A stretch of DNA of 64,000 bases from Mycolicibacterium komossense (GCF_025822605.1 NZ_JACKTY010000032.1:62001-126000), one strand, 5' to 3'. Numbered from the stretch's first letter, positions 48,858 to 58,100 are shown. Notes: generated from the letters alone by a model not told the origin. A program made the numbers and translations.

Positions 48858-50684
48858 GTGACCGACCCGCTCGGGTTGTCGATCGGGACGACCAACCTGG
48901 TCGCGGCGCGTGTCGGAAATCCACCGGTGACGCGCCGCTCAGTGTTGACCCTCTACGGCCACCGGCCCGCTGAAGTCGGACTCCCGTCCGAGAACCCCAA
49001 CCTGACCGAATCCGGCCTGGTGATGCGCGGTTTCGTGGAACGCGTCGGCGACCCGGTTCCGCTGGTCGCGGTCGACGGATCGACTCATTACGCCGACCGG
49101 TTGTTGCTGGAGGCGCTCGGCGCGATGACCGACACCGTGGGCGGTCTCTCCCCGACCTCCGATGTGGTTCTCGCCGTCCCCGCCTACTGGAGTCCCGCCA
49201 CAGTGCAGGCGTTCGGGGCCGCGCTGCGTGCGGACCGCAAACTCGCGCCCAACGGGACGGCGCCGCGGCTGGTCTCGGATGCTGTCAGTGCGCTGACCGC
49301 CCTTCAGGTCAACCCCGGGCTGGCTGCCCGCGGCGTGGTGGCCTTACTCGATTTCGGTGGCAGCGGCACCAGCATTACCCTGGCCAACGCAGAGCGAGCA
49401 TTCCAGCCGATCGGTGAGACGGTCCGCTATCCCGATTTCTCCGGAGATCAGATCGACCAGTCCCTGCTCACGTCGGTGCTCGCCAATATCGCGGGATCCG
49501 GGACTGCCGACCCCGCCGTCACGACGGCTGTCGGGTCGTTGGCGAAGCTGCGCGACGAGTGCCGACGCGCCAAGGAGCGACTCTCGGCCGAGACCGCGAC
49601 GAATCTCGGAGCTGACCTGCCCGGGTTCCGCTCCGACATCAGACTGACCCGCGCCGAGTTGGAGGGCCTGATCCAAGGCCCGCTCGACGGTGTCATCGCA
49701 GCGTTGGATGACCTGTTGTCCCGGAACCGGATGGGCTGGGCCAACCTGAGCGCGGTCGCCACCGTCGGTGGCGTGGCGGCAATTCCGTTCATCACCGAAC
49801 GCCTCTCCGAACACATCAAGGTTCCGGTGGTCACCACACCGCGTCCCGACCTCGATACCGCGGTCGGCTCGGCGCTGATCGCCGCCCGCGGCCCTGACGC
49901 CGACGCGCCTACCGGCATCGCGACCGCGATGGGGGAGCCCGCGACCGCGGGCATCGCCGGGGCGGGGCTCGCTGTGTTGCCCGCCGACTCGCCCGCTTCC
50001 TCGACGTTCCGCGCGCTGGCATGGTCGCAGGACGATGACGGCGCCGACGAACCGGTTCCCTACGAGGGCCCTGACCACTACGATTCGCCGAGCCAGAACC
50101 CCTACGGTGGGAACTCAAATCCCTACGCGCTCAACGGAACCAGCGCCCGTCCCCGGATCGAGTACGCACCGTCGACCGGCATGGTCGAATCTCCCGGGCG
50201 GCCGTGGTACCGGCTGCCTCAGCTGGCAATCGGCGTCGCCGGGCTGATCGCGCTGGTCGCTGTCGGCGGCGTGGCGTACACGCTGACCACCGACTCCACC
50301 AGCACCACTCCGACCACCGCGCCCAGTGTGACTGCGCCGGTGTTGTCGACCACCACGGCACCGCCGCCGCCGCCACCTGCGCCGGAGATCGTCACCACCG
50401 AGGCGCCGCCCCCGCCGCCTCCGCCGGAGACGGTCACTGTGGCGCCGCCCCCGCCGGTGACCGAATACATCACCCCGACAACGACGACGACCACCACAAC
50501 GCCGCCGACCACGACGACGACCACGCCGCCCACTACCACGACCACCACGACCACGCCGCCGACTACGACCACCGAGACGACCACGACGACCGTGCCGATG
50601 ACGACTACGTATCTGAACATTCCGTTGCTGCCGGTGCCGATCCCGATCCAGGTGCCCGACCGGAACGCTCCGACTCAGCCCTGA
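48858..50684 (+). CDS. membrane-anchored Hsp70-like protein with Pro/Thr-rich outer tail
   Basis: A 608-residue protein. Residues 1-350 are an actin/Hsp70-type ATPase domain (LGLSIGTTNL, VLAVPAYWSP, VALLDFGGSGTS, VATVGGVAAIP), residues about 350-450 an acidic/Pro linker, residues about 452-475 one TM helix, and the remainder a Pro- and Thr-rich tail (poly-Thr with PP spacers). There is no substrate-binding domain of the DnaK type. The tail would lie outside and may be glycosylated or span the wall. GTG 48858 is preferred to GTG 48849. Confidence 0.82.
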   Translation: MTDPLGLSIGTTNLVAARVGNPPVTRRSVLTLYGHRPAEVGLPSENPNLTESGLVMRGFVERVGDPVPLVAVDGSTHYADRLLLEALGAMTDTVGGLSPTSDVVLAVPAYWSPATVQAFGAALRADRKLAPNGTAPRLVSDAVSALTALQVNPGLAARGVVALLDFGGSGTSITLANAERAFQPIGETVRYPDFSGDQIDQSLLTSVLANIAGSGTADPAVTTAVGSLAKLRDECRRAKERLSAETATNLGADLPGFRSDIRLTRAELEGLIQGPLDGVIAALDDLLSRNRMGWANLSAVATVGGVAAIPFITERLSEHIKVPVVTTPRPDLDTAVGSALIAARGPDADAPTGIATAMGEPATAGIAGAGLAVLPADSPASSTFRALAWSQDDDGADEPVPYEGPDHYDSPSQNPYGGNSNPYALNGTSARPRIEYAPSTGMVESPGRPWYRLPQLAIGVAGLIALVAVGGVAYTLTTDSTSTTPTTAPSVTAPVLSTTTAPPPPPPAPEIVTTEAPPPPPPPETVTVAPPPPVTEYITPTTTTTTTTPPTTTTTTPPTTTTTTTTPPTTTTETTTTTVPMTTTYLNIPLLPVPIPIQVPDRNAPTQP

Positions 50685-50767
50685 GCAACCCGCTGTCGCG
50701 GGTGGTCGTGGCGCGGCTCCCGGTTTTCGCGCACACTGGGGAGATCACCGCGGTCAGGAGGACCACC

Positions 50768-51133
50768 ATGGCGAACAACGGGCCGTTTGGATTCGATCCG
50801 GAAGATTTGGACCGTATCGTCCGCGAAGCGGGCGAGGGTCTACGCGAAGCATTCGGCAAAGGCGGTCTGGGAGTGTTCTTCGACCAGGCGGCAGGTCGAC
50901 GGACCCGGCCCGAGCCCGAGACGGCCGGCGAGACCGGCGACGGGGTGTGGGCGATCTTCACCGTCGGCGACAACGGTGGGGCCACCGTCGAGCAGGTCTA
51001 TGCCAGCGAACTCGATGCGCTGCGCGCGAACAAACACAACACCGATGCCAACCGTAAGGTGCGATTCCTGCCCTATGGCATCGGCGTCAGCGTGCTCGAC
51101 GAAGCGGAATCGGAACCTTCCGCCGAGGAGTGA
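50768..51133 (+). CDS. conserved hypothetical protein, 121 residues
   Basis: A 121-residue soluble protein starting at ATG 50768 after GTCAGGAGGA. The N-terminus is FGFDPEDLDRIVREAGEGLREAF; the C-terminal part (VEQVYASELDALRANKHNTDANRKVRFLPYG) resembles small actinobacterial proteins with a YxxxLxALRxxN signature seen near phage tail or stress genes. No function known to me. It lies 83 nt after the Hsp70-like gene. Confidence 0.7.
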   Translation: MANNGPFGFDPEDLDRIVREAGEGLREAFGKGGLGVFFDQAAGRRTRPEPETAGETGDGVWAIFTVGDNGGATVEQVYASELDALRANKHNTDANRKVRFLPYGIGVSVLDEAESEPSAEE

Positions 51134-51215
51134 CTAGCCACATTGCGCGGATGATGGCAGGCCCCCCTGGCTGAGCAGATATCTCTCGCCCAGTGGGGTG
51201 GTCGGGGCGGGGAGA

Positions 51216-52090
51216 TTACTGCGCCGCGGTCGCAATCGTCTGCAGTGCCCCGTAGCCTGCCTTGACGGTGAAATCCCGGTGCAGGATGCCGAAGTTCTGC
51301 TCCCGGTCGGCAAGGTTGGTTCCGGAGTCGCGGATGGCGTAGACGAATGCCGGTCCCAGCCAGGCGGTGTCTCAGGCAGTCTGCAAGACGATCGAAATAG
51401 TCTGGGCTTGAACAGCTTCGGAGACGGCAGTGGGATCCGTGCCGGTTGCGCCCCGAACTCGGTGAGCCAGATCAGTTTTGCGGTGTCGCCCCCGGCGACC
51501 ATCACAGCGCGCATGGGAGTCAGTTGCTGGAAGGCGCTCCATGACGCCGTCGTCGGGTCGTTAGGCAGGGACGGATAGGTATACGGGTGCATGGCCAGCG
51601 CGTCCAGATACTTGTTGGCGCCGCCGGAGTAGATCCCTTTGACGAACGTCACCGGTGCGATATCGGAACCGTTGTCGACGGCAGGGGACAGCCCGGCCGA
51701 GATCACCGTCAGCGACGGTTGGACGCCCTTGATGGCGGTGTAGGCGGCGGCCGGCAACTTGTTGTAGGTCGCAATGTTGGGCTTGGGCTGGAAGAACGAG
51801 ACGATGTTGGGCTGGCGTGTGACTGTCGGTTGATCCGGTGGCCCATTGCGGCGCATAGGTGAGCTAGCCCAGCGGGGCCATTCCCCTGCTGGTTATCGCG
51901 TTGATGATTCGGTCGGTGTTGGTCCAATTCTGGTGTCCCTTAGCGGCTTCGATTGCTGACCAGTCGACGTCGATCCTGATGGCCCGCATGCCCGCGGTCT
52001 TGGCGAGGTCGAGTTCACGGCCCAGGTCGGCGTCGGACAGGCTCAGCAGGGGCCCGCCACCACAGCCAACGACCGCGCCGTAGCGAAGGT
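51216..52090 (-). pseudogene. glycoside-hydrolase-like (TIM-barrel, GH39/cellulase type) pseudogene
   Basis: Three frames must be joined. 52090-51870 encodes DLGRELDLAKTAGMRAIRIDVDWSAIE. 51810-51440 encodes the middle barrel: NIATYNKLPAAAYTAIKG, YLDALAMHPYTYPS and LIWLTEFGA with a probable catalytic Glu. A further frame, from about 51440 to TAA at 51216, encodes TISIVLQTA, an in-frame TGA, then WLGPAFVYAIRDSG and DFTVKAGYGALQ. The segment between the first two parts, with the acid/base region, is shortened. At least two frameshifts and one stop make it non-functional. Confidence 0.75.
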
Positions 52091-52268
52091 AACCATTAAA
52101 TGCGCAGTGCTGCAAAGGATTTAGTGAACAACGGTCGGCAAGCATCAATCGGCAGCGGGTATTCGAAATTAGCTAAATATGACGGCATCGGGAAGTTTCG
52201 CAGCGTGCGGCCATCGATGCCAGTTCGCGCGTCCATAGCTGATTCGACTGAACTAGGTTTACAACGTG

Positions 52269-52655
52269 ATGAACGCTCGGAGTCCGCAGTGCCCCTGCGG
52301 CAGCGGGGATAGCTACCACGGCTGCTGTGAGCCGCTGCATCACGGCGAGCGACAGGCTCACACCGCCGAGGAACTGATGCGGTCGAGGTACTCGGCCTAC
52401 GCGCGCGACGACACCAACTACCTGTTCCGCACCTGGCATCCACGAACGCGACCACCCGAGGTCAGGATCGACCCGGGTATCACTTGGACGAGCCTGGAGA
52501 TTCTGGATACCGACGGCGGCGGCCCCGAAGACGATCGAGCAGAGGTCGAGTTCGCGGCCCACTATACGACTGCGGCAGGCCGCGATGCGCTGCATGAGCG
52601 CAGCCGATTCGAGCGTCGGGCCGGCCGTTGGTTTTACGTCGACGGCGACTACTGA
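52269..52655 (+). CDS. YchJ-family SEC-C motif protein
   Basis: A 128-residue protein of the UPF0225/YchJ family. The N-terminal SEC-C zinc motif is CPCGSG..YHGCC, followed by MRSRYSAYARDDTNYLFRTWHP and a C-terminal NTF2-like part ending FERRAGRWFYVDGDY. SEC-C motifs bind zinc and often contact ribosome or Sec components; the precise role is unknown. ATG 52269 is one codon after a GTG at 52266. It overlaps the convergent SDR gene by 7 bp. Confidence 0.88.
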   Translation: MNARSPQCPCGSGDSYHGCCEPLHHGERQAHTAEELMRSRYSAYARDDTNYLFRTWHPRTRPPEVRIDPGITWTSLEILDTDGGGPEDDRAEVEFAAHYTTAAGRDALHERSRFERRAGRWFYVDGDY

Positions 52656-53353
52656 GCAAATTGCGGATAAACTCCGGGTACGCCTTTGGCGAGCCCCGCT
52701 TGCACTCCGCGACTCGTATCGTCGGCAAGAACCTCATATGCTCCGGCCGCGATGCCATCCAGGGCGAGGGCGGCGACGTCGGCCGGATTCGATTTCGGGC
52801 CGTCAAGACCGGCTGCCATATCGGTGTCCATCAGGCCGACATGCAGAGCGGTCACGACAATTGCCGAGCCGGCCAGCTGCGCCCGTGCCGCATTCGTCAT
52901 CGACCAGGCCGCCGACTTCGAGGCGCAGTACCCACTGAGATCCGGGAAGCTCACCCACGACAGCACCGACAGGACGTTGAGCACCCCGCCGCCGCCGTTG
53001 CCCGCTATCACAGGGGCGAACGCTCGGATCATCGACAGAGTGCCGAAGTAGTTGGTCTCCATTTCCCGGTGCGCGCCACCGAGGTCGTCGGAGGTCAGCA
53101 GGTTGACGTCGGCCGCGATACCGGCGTTGTTCACCAGCAGCGTGACGTCACCCGCGGATGCTGCAGCGGCGGCGACAGAGTCCGGGTCGGTGATGTCCAC
53201 CGCCAGGGGGATGGCCCCGTCGATCGTGACGGAATCCGGATTACGCGCCCCGGCATAGACCTTGGCCCCACGCTGGAGAAGTTGAGTGGCGAACTGCGAG
53301 CCAAGCCCGCGGTTGGCGCCGGTGACAAGTGCAGTGCACGAGGAAATATCCAT
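52649..53353 (-). CDS. short-chain dehydrogenase/reductase
   Basis: A 234-residue classical SDR: cofactor loop TGANRGLGSQF (about residues 11-21), NNAGIA and the catalytic YCASK. The usual Ser is present in the VLSVLSW stretch. Substrate unknown. ATG 53353 gives the normal SDR start directly before the first strand; the upstream extension to 53470 is not family-like. Confidence 0.87.
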   Translation of the reverse strand: MDISSCTALVTGANRGLGSQFATQLLQRGAKVYAGARNPDSVTIDGAIPLAVDITDPDSVAAAAASAGDVTLLVNNAGIAADVNLLTSDDLGGAHREMETNYFGTLSMIRAFAPVIAGNGGGGVLNVLSVLSWVSFPDLSGYCASKSAAWSMTNAARAQLAGSAIVVTALHVGLMDTDMAAGLDGPKSNPADVAALALDGIAAGAYEVLADDTSRGVQAGLAKGVPGVYPQFAQ

Positions 53354-53390
53354 CGGCTCATCTTGCGCCTCGACGTTGTCGGTCGCGGTG

Positions 53391-54665
53391 CTAACGCGAG
53401 TTGATGCTGTCGCTGTCCAGTAGCAGTTCGCTCTCTGGCACCTCGATTCCGGCCGGTGTGGCCGGATCACGGTGTGTACTACGCCAGAAGGCGCAGGCGC
53501 TGACGGCCACCACCCCTACGAACACGAACAGATAGGTCGCCGGCAGGAGCTGGTCCCACAGCCCGGGATGGCGTAGCGACATCAATCCAGCCTGGGGCGG
53601 GGAGCTGGTGGAGGCCACGAACCATCCGCCCAAGCAGGCTGCGAGCAGCCACAGCGCCAGCGCGGCGAGCCGCGAGCGGAACCCGTAGGCGCGCAGACCC
53701 AGGTGAACCAGGAGCGGGACGAACCAGACCCAATGGTGGCTCCAGCTGAACGGTGAGGCGGCCGCGGTGCCCATACCCACGATCGCGACTGCCAGCAACA
53801 GCTGACCGCGACGCCACGCGACAGCGGCGATCGCCACCGCGGCGATTGCGAGTACGGCCGCGACCACGGTCTCCCATCCGGTGGCCCAGTGCAGCCGCAG
53901 GAGCAGCCCGCGCAGGCTGGTGTTGGCCAGTGGGTCGCTGGAAATGCGCCGGACGTCGTCGAATCCGCCCTGTAACCAGAAGAAGCGCGAATCGGCAGGT
54001 AAGAAGGCGAAACCGACCACCACCGTCGCCGCGAAGGTGACTGCTGCGGTCGCCGCTGCGCGTCGGCGGCCGGTGGCGAACAGGAAAATGATGAAAAGGG
54101 CAGGCGTCAGTTTGATTCCGGCGGCGATCCCGATCCCGATCCCCGCCCATTTGCGGGAGGCGGGGGCCAGCACGTCGGCGATGACGATGGTCATCACGAC
54201 GAGGTTGATCTGGCCCAACTGCAACGAGAGCCGCACGGGTTCCAGCCAGAGCACCGGCGCCAGCAGCAGGGCGGTCAGGCTCCAGAGGCCTGCGGTGTTC
54301 GTCATGCCCGCGGCCACCAGCATGCGCCGGACCAGGTAGCCCATACACGTCACATTCACCAGCAAGCCGATGGTCAGCACGGCCGACTGGCCCAACCCGC
54401 TCAACGGTAGAAAGCACAGCGCCGAGAAAGGCGTGTAGTCGAACAGCATGGTCTGCGAATTACCGGTCAGGCCAATCGAATACAGGTCCTGGCCGTCCCA
54501 CACCCGAAGCGCGCCGAACCGATAGACCAACAGGTCGACCTGATCGGCCAGGCTCGGCCACTTCAGATACGCGGCCATATACAGCGACACCGCCACCAGG
54601 AGGACGATCGGGCCGAGCACCCGGACCGACCGAGTGAGGGTGCGTGGATTCAGCCGGTCCTGCAC
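53391..54665 (-). CDS. polyprenyl-phosphate-mannose-dependent mannosyltransferase, GT87 (PimE-like)
   Basis: A polytopic membrane protein of about 424 residues with around 10-11 helices. The first outer loop contains the Asp of the family (ADQVDLLVYR), followed by GALRVWDGQDLYS and DYTPFSALCFLPLS, as in mycobacterial alpha-1,2-mannosyltransferases of the PimE/Rv2181 group that build PIMs, LM and LAM. GTG 54665 follows an AAGGAG site at about 10 nt; an ATG at 54710 would add 15 basic residues. Confidence 0.83.
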   Translation of the reverse strand: MQDRLNPRTLTRSVRVLGPIVLLVAVSLYMAAYLKWPSLADQVDLLVYRFGALRVWDGQDLYSIGLTGNSQTMLFDYTPFSALCFLPLSGLGQSAVLTIGLLVNVTCMGYLVRRMLVAAGMTNTAGLWSLTALLLAPVLWLEPVRLSLQLGQINLVVMTIVIADVLAPASRKWAGIGIGIAAGIKLTPALFIIFLFATGRRRAAATAAVTFAATVVVGFAFLPADSRFFWLQGGFDDVRRISSDPLANTSLRGLLLRLHWATGWETVVAAVLAIAAVAIAAVAWRRGQLLLAVAIVGMGTAAASPFSWSHHWVWFVPLLVHLGLRAYGFRSRLAALALWLLAACLGGWFVASTSSPPQAGLMSLRHPGLWDQLLPATYLFVFVGVVAVSACAFWRSTHRDPATPAGIEVPESELLLDSDSINSR

Positions 54666-54859
54666 GATAGAGCGGCTCCTTCGTCGGTGGCGGTACCTCT
54701 GGACAGGCAATTACGGTGCGCGAGGATAGCGGTCGAGCCTGACCATCATTGCCAGGGATCGGCCTCGACAGGCCGGGCCGCTAAGATCGGCACCGCAGCT
54801 GGTCTGCTGCGATGATCCGCCCCGGTGGCCCGTCGCAGCATCGAACGCCATTCGCTTCG

Positions 54860-55033
54860 GTAGGGATGTCGTGAGAGGGAACCCGGTGAGAATCCGGGAC
54901 TGTCCCGCAGCGGTGAACAGGAACGACCGCCGTCATCAGCACTGGTACGCAGAGATGCCTCTGCGGCTGGGAAGCGACGGCCAGTAGGAACGTCCGAGAA
55001 GGCGTGTGCCTGTGAGTCCGAAGACCTGCCAGT
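54860..55033 (+). ncRNA. cobalamin (B12) riboswitch upstream of metE
   Basis: Class-typical blocks appear in order: GGGAACCCGGTGAGAATCCG (54888 onward), ACTGTCCCGCAGCGGTGA, AAGCGACGGCCAGTAGGAA (54972 onward) and GTGAGTCCGAAGACCTGCC at the 3' end (about 55012-55030). They match the cobalamin aptamer core and P1-proximal closure. Placement in front of the B12-independent methionine synthase gene means B12 should lower metE expression, since MetH can then be used. Confidence 0.9.
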
Positions 55034-55036
55034 TGT

Positions 55037-55057
55037 GCCGGACGCGCCGCGTCCGGC
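55037..55057 (+). terminator. hairpin in metE leader, probable riboswitch expression platform
   Basis: GCCGGACGC (55037-55045) pairs perfectly with GCGTCCGGC (55049-55057) around a 3-nt loop, 4 nt behind the aptamer. No T-run follows. It may be an intrinsic terminator or a part of a refolding element. Confidence 0.55.
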
Positions 55058-55083
55058 GGCGCATCGCCTCGTGGAATGGGCGT

Positions 55084-55188
55084 ATGGCCGTAATGGTCGC
55101 CCGAGCGCGCAAGACGCGCCGCGGTGTCGGTTCGGCTGCACGTCTGTTGGCGATGTCCACTCGTCGCACATTGAAGGACGTCTCGTGA
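55084..55188 (+). CDS. possible upstream ORF in the metE leader
   Basis: A 34-residue basic frame (MAVMVARARKTRR...RTLKDVS) ends in TGA at 55186-55188, overlapping the metE GTG at 55185 by 4 nt. Other starts are 55093, 55153 or GTG 55006 within the aptamer. From memory, metE of M. tuberculosis has a B12 riboswitch and a translated uORF coupled to metE. Start choice is unsure because the ribosome site is weak. Confidence 0.45.
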   Translation: MAVMVARARKTRRGVGSAARLLAMSTRRTLKDVS

Positions 55189-57470
55189 CCGCACCACAAC
55201 TATCGATCGCACCGTTTACCGCCACGATCCTCGGCTCCCCGCGCATCGGGCCCAACCGTGAGCTCAAACGCGCCACCGAGCGCTACTGGGCCGGCCGCAT
55301 CGACCAATCAGAACTGGCCGCCGTCGCCGCCGGCCTGCGCAGGGACACCTGGGCGGCCCTGGCCGCCGGCGGGCTGGACTCGATTCCGGTCAACACCTTT
55401 TCCTACTACGACCAGATTCTCGACACCGCTGTTCTGCTGGGGGCGTTGCCCCCGCGGGTCAAGACAGTGGCCGATCCGTTTGACCGGTACTTCGCCGCCG
55501 CGCGGGGCACCGACGAGATCCCGCCGTTGGAGATGACGAAGTGGTTCGACACCAATTACCACTACATCGTTCCGGAAATCGGGCCGGACATCGAGTTCGG
55601 TCTCTCGCCGGAGAAAGTCCTCAGTGAGCTGACAGAGGCTCAGGAGCAGGGCATTTCAGCACGACCGGTGATCATCGGGCCAATCACGTTCCTCGCGTTG
55701 AGCAAACCGGTCGACGGTGCCGCGGCGCCGATCGAACGACTCGACGAGCTTGTTCCGCTCTATATAGATCTGCTGCAACAACTCTCGGCGGCCGGGGCGC
55801 AATGGGTGCAGATCGACGAGCCGGTCCTGGTGACCGATATCGTCGCCAACCCCGCCGAGCTCGCCGAGCGGACCTATGCAGCGCTGAGCGCCGCCACCGA
55901 GCGGCCGTCGATCTTCGTGGCCACGTACTTTGGCGCTCTCGACGCCGCCCTGCCCGCGCTGGCGCGCACCGGTGTCGAGGCGATCGGTGTCGACCTTGTG
56001 GCCGGTGGAGACAATGCCGTCGCCGCAGTGCCTGAGCTGGCAGGCACGCTGCTGGTCGCCGGCGTCGTCGACGGCCGCAACATCTGGCGCACCGATCTGA
56101 GGGCGGCGCTCGGCCGGCTCGCGGCGTTGCTCGGATCGGCGAAAGCCGTTGCGGTATCGACCTCATGCTCGACCCTGCACGTCCCGTACACCCTCGATCC
56201 GGAAACCGAGCTCGACGACGCGCTGCGCAGCTGGCTGTCCTTCGGAGTCGAAAAGGTCTCGGAGGTAGCCATTCTGGCCAGAGCTCTGCGCGAGGGTCCG
56301 CAGGCCGTGGAAGCGGAAATCGCCAGCTCTGATCGCGCCATCGCCTCACGTAAGAGCGATCCGCGCTTGCGCAACGGCGATGTCCGGGCACGTTTGCAGA
56401 GCATCCTGGCCGCCGGTGATGGCCGCGGCCCGGCGGAGACCCGGCGGGAGCAACAGAATGCCCGCCTGCACCTACCGGATCTACCGACGACAACCATTGG
56501 CTCGTACCCGCAGACCACCGAGATCCGCAAAGCTCGGGCCGCGTTGCGGGCCGGCGAGATCGACCAGGTCGAATACACCAAGGACATGCGCGCCGAGGTT
56601 GCCTCGGTGATCAAGCTGCAGGAAGAACTGGGCCTCGATGTGTTGGTGCACGGCGAGCCGGAACGCAATGACATGGTGCAGTACTTCGCCGAACAGCTCG
56701 ACGGATTCTTCGCGACCCAAAACGGCTGGGTGCAGTCCTACGGCAGCCGGTGCGTGCGGCCACCGATTCTGTTCGGCGATGTAAGCCGTCAGAAACCGAT
56801 GACGGTCGAATGGGCTACCTACGCCCAGTCGCTGACCCACAAGCCGGTCAAGGGCATGCTCACCGGACCGGTGACGATCCTGGCGTGGTCGTTCGTCCGT
56901 GACGATCAGCCGTTGGCCGACACCGCCAACCAGATTGCGCTGGCCATCCGCGACGAGACGGTCGACTTGGAGGCGGCCGGCATCGCCATCATCCAGGTGG
57001 ACGAGCCCGCGCTGCGAGAGTTGTTACCGCTGAGGTCAAAGGACAAGGGCGACTATTTGTCGTGGGCGGTCGGTGCATTCCGGCTCTCGACGTCCGGGGT
57101 GAGCGATGCGACCCAAATTCACACGCACCTGTGTTATTCGGAGTTCGGTGAGGTGATCGGTGCGATCGCGGACCTGGACGCCGACGTCACCTCCATCGAG
57201 GCGGCGCGGTCACATATGGAGGTGCTCGACGACCTCAATGCGGTCGGCTTCTCGAGCAGTGTCGGCCCGGGTGTCTACGATATCCACTCACCCCGGGTGC
57301 CAGGCACGGCCGAGATCGCGGAATCGTTGCGCGCCGCACTCAAAGCGGTGCCGGCCCAGCGGCTTTGGGTCAACCCTGACTGCGGGCTGAAGACTCGTGG
57401 TGTCGACGAGGTGACCGCGTCGCTGCGCAACCTCGTCGCTGCAACCGCCCAGGTGCGCTCCGAGAGCTGA
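55185..57470 (+). CDS. metE: cobalamin-independent methionine synthase
   Basis: A 761-residue MetE. The N-terminal half is an inactive barrel; the C-terminal half carries zinc ligands (His and Cys in THLCYSEFGE and the Cys in NPDCGLKTRG). It transfers methyl from 5-methyl-THF-polyglutamate to homocysteine. Family-typical segments VKGMLTGPVTIL and IQVDEPALRE are intact. GTG 55185 gives a normal start (TAPQLSIAPFTATILGSPRIG region); the long open frame from 55035 is leader. The gene is under the B12 riboswitch. Confidence 0.95.
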   Translation: MTAPQLSIAPFTATILGSPRIGPNRELKRATERYWAGRIDQSELAAVAAGLRRDTWAALAAGGLDSIPVNTFSYYDQILDTAVLLGALPPRVKTVADPFDRYFAAARGTDEIPPLEMTKWFDTNYHYIVPEIGPDIEFGLSPEKVLSELTEAQEQGISARPVIIGPITFLALSKPVDGAAAPIERLDELVPLYIDLLQQLSAAGAQWVQIDEPVLVTDIVANPAELAERTYAALSAATERPSIFVATYFGALDAALPALARTGVEAIGVDLVAGGDNAVAAVPELAGTLLVAGVVDGRNIWRTDLRAALGRLAALLGSAKAVAVSTSCSTLHVPYTLDPETELDDALRSWLSFGVEKVSEVAILARALREGPQAVEAEIASSDRAIASRKSDPRLRNGDVRARLQSILAAGDGRGPAETRREQQNARLHLPDLPTTTIGSYPQTTEIRKARAALRAGEIDQVEYTKDMRAEVASVIKLQEELGLDVLVHGEPERNDMVQYFAEQLDGFFATQNGWVQSYGSRCVRPPILFGDVSRQKPMTVEWATYAQSLTHKPVKGMLTGPVTILAWSFVRDDQPLADTANQIALAIRDETVDLEAAGIAIIQVDEPALRELLPLRSKDKGDYLSWAVGAFRLSTSGVSDATQIHTHLCYSEFGEVIGAIADLDADVTSIEAARSHMEVLDDLNAVGFSSSVGPGVYDIHSPRVPGTAEIAESLRAALKAVPAQRLWVNPDCGLKTRGVDEVTASLRNLVAATAQVRSES

Positions 57471-57473
57471 CGG

Positions 57474-57492
57474 TCCGCCCGGGGCGGGCGGA
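57474..57492 (+). terminator. hairpin directly after metE
   Basis: TCCGCCC (57474-57480) pairs with GGGCGGA (57486-57492) around GGGGC, starting 3 nt past the metE stop. There is no T-run; it is a likely mycobacterial-type terminator. Confidence 0.55.
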
Positions 57493-57573
57493 ACGTCAGC
57501 CCCGGGCACACCCGACGCCAGTCATCGCTTCCACCGCCTTTTCCGCAACCGACAGGAATACCCAACAGTGGTA

Positions 57574-57951
57574 ATGGACCAGTCCAAGCCGACAGTGACC
57601 GTGTGCCGCGGATGCTGCTGCGGCACGACGAAGAAGCACCCGACGATCGACCACGACGGCCAACTGGCTAATCTGCGGAACCTCGTCGAGGGGGTTGGCA
57701 ACCTGCGAATAAGTGACTGCCTCGGACCGTGTAAGCGGTCGAACGTCGTCGTAGTTTCTCCGTCGCGACGCGGTCATCGTGCCGGCGGTAGACCTACGTG
57801 GCTCGGTGACGTCCTCGACGCGCACGCAGAATCCGCCATCTCCAAGTGGCTCCGCGACGGCGGACCCGGTATCGCACAGCCTCCGGAAGAGCTTGCCCTG
57901 TACCGCTTTCGACCAGCGTCGAGGGAGACGACGAGCCCCCGCCTGGACTGA
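57574..57951 (+). CDS. (2Fe-2S) ferredoxin-like thioredoxin-fold protein
   Basis: A 125-residue protein with VTVCRGCCCG near the N-terminus and SDCLGPCKRSNVVVVSP in the middle, the Cys arrangement of thioredoxin-like 2Fe-2S ferredoxins. The C-terminus is a helix (LDAHAESAISKWLRDGG) plus a short tail. It is 103 nt past metE. ATG 57574 is preferred to the GTG at 57568. The electron partner is unknown. Confidence 0.72.
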   Translation: MDQSKPTVTVCRGCCCGTTKKHPTIDHDGQLANLRNLVEGVGNLRISDCLGPCKRSNVVVVSPSRRGHRAGGRPTWLGDVLDAHAESAISKWLRDGGPGIAQPPEELALYRFRPASRETTSPRLD

Positions 57952-58100
57952 AGCGCCCGCCGCGAGCGATGATGCCCTCGACTAGTAGGTGGCCAGGGGG
58001 CGCCGCGAATCCGGTTTCTAGGGTTGTGATTACCTCCACGGGAGCGGCCGCGCCGGGGCCGGGAGCGACGCCGCGGGGGATCGGCTCCTGTGGTTGCGGT

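Noticed and set aside
50475..50600. Short repeats of ACC/ACG triplets that look like a repeat array
   Set aside because: They encode the Thr-rich tail of the Hsp70-like protein in frame; there are no spacers, so this is not a CRISPR array.
52100..52268. Possible small gene between the hydrolase pseudogene and ychJ
   Set aside because: AT-richer spacer with only short frames and no ribosome site; nothing recognisable.
55035..55184. metE-frame extension of 50 codons
   Set aside because: It overlaps the riboswitch expression hairpin, and the MetE family starts at the TAPQLS region.
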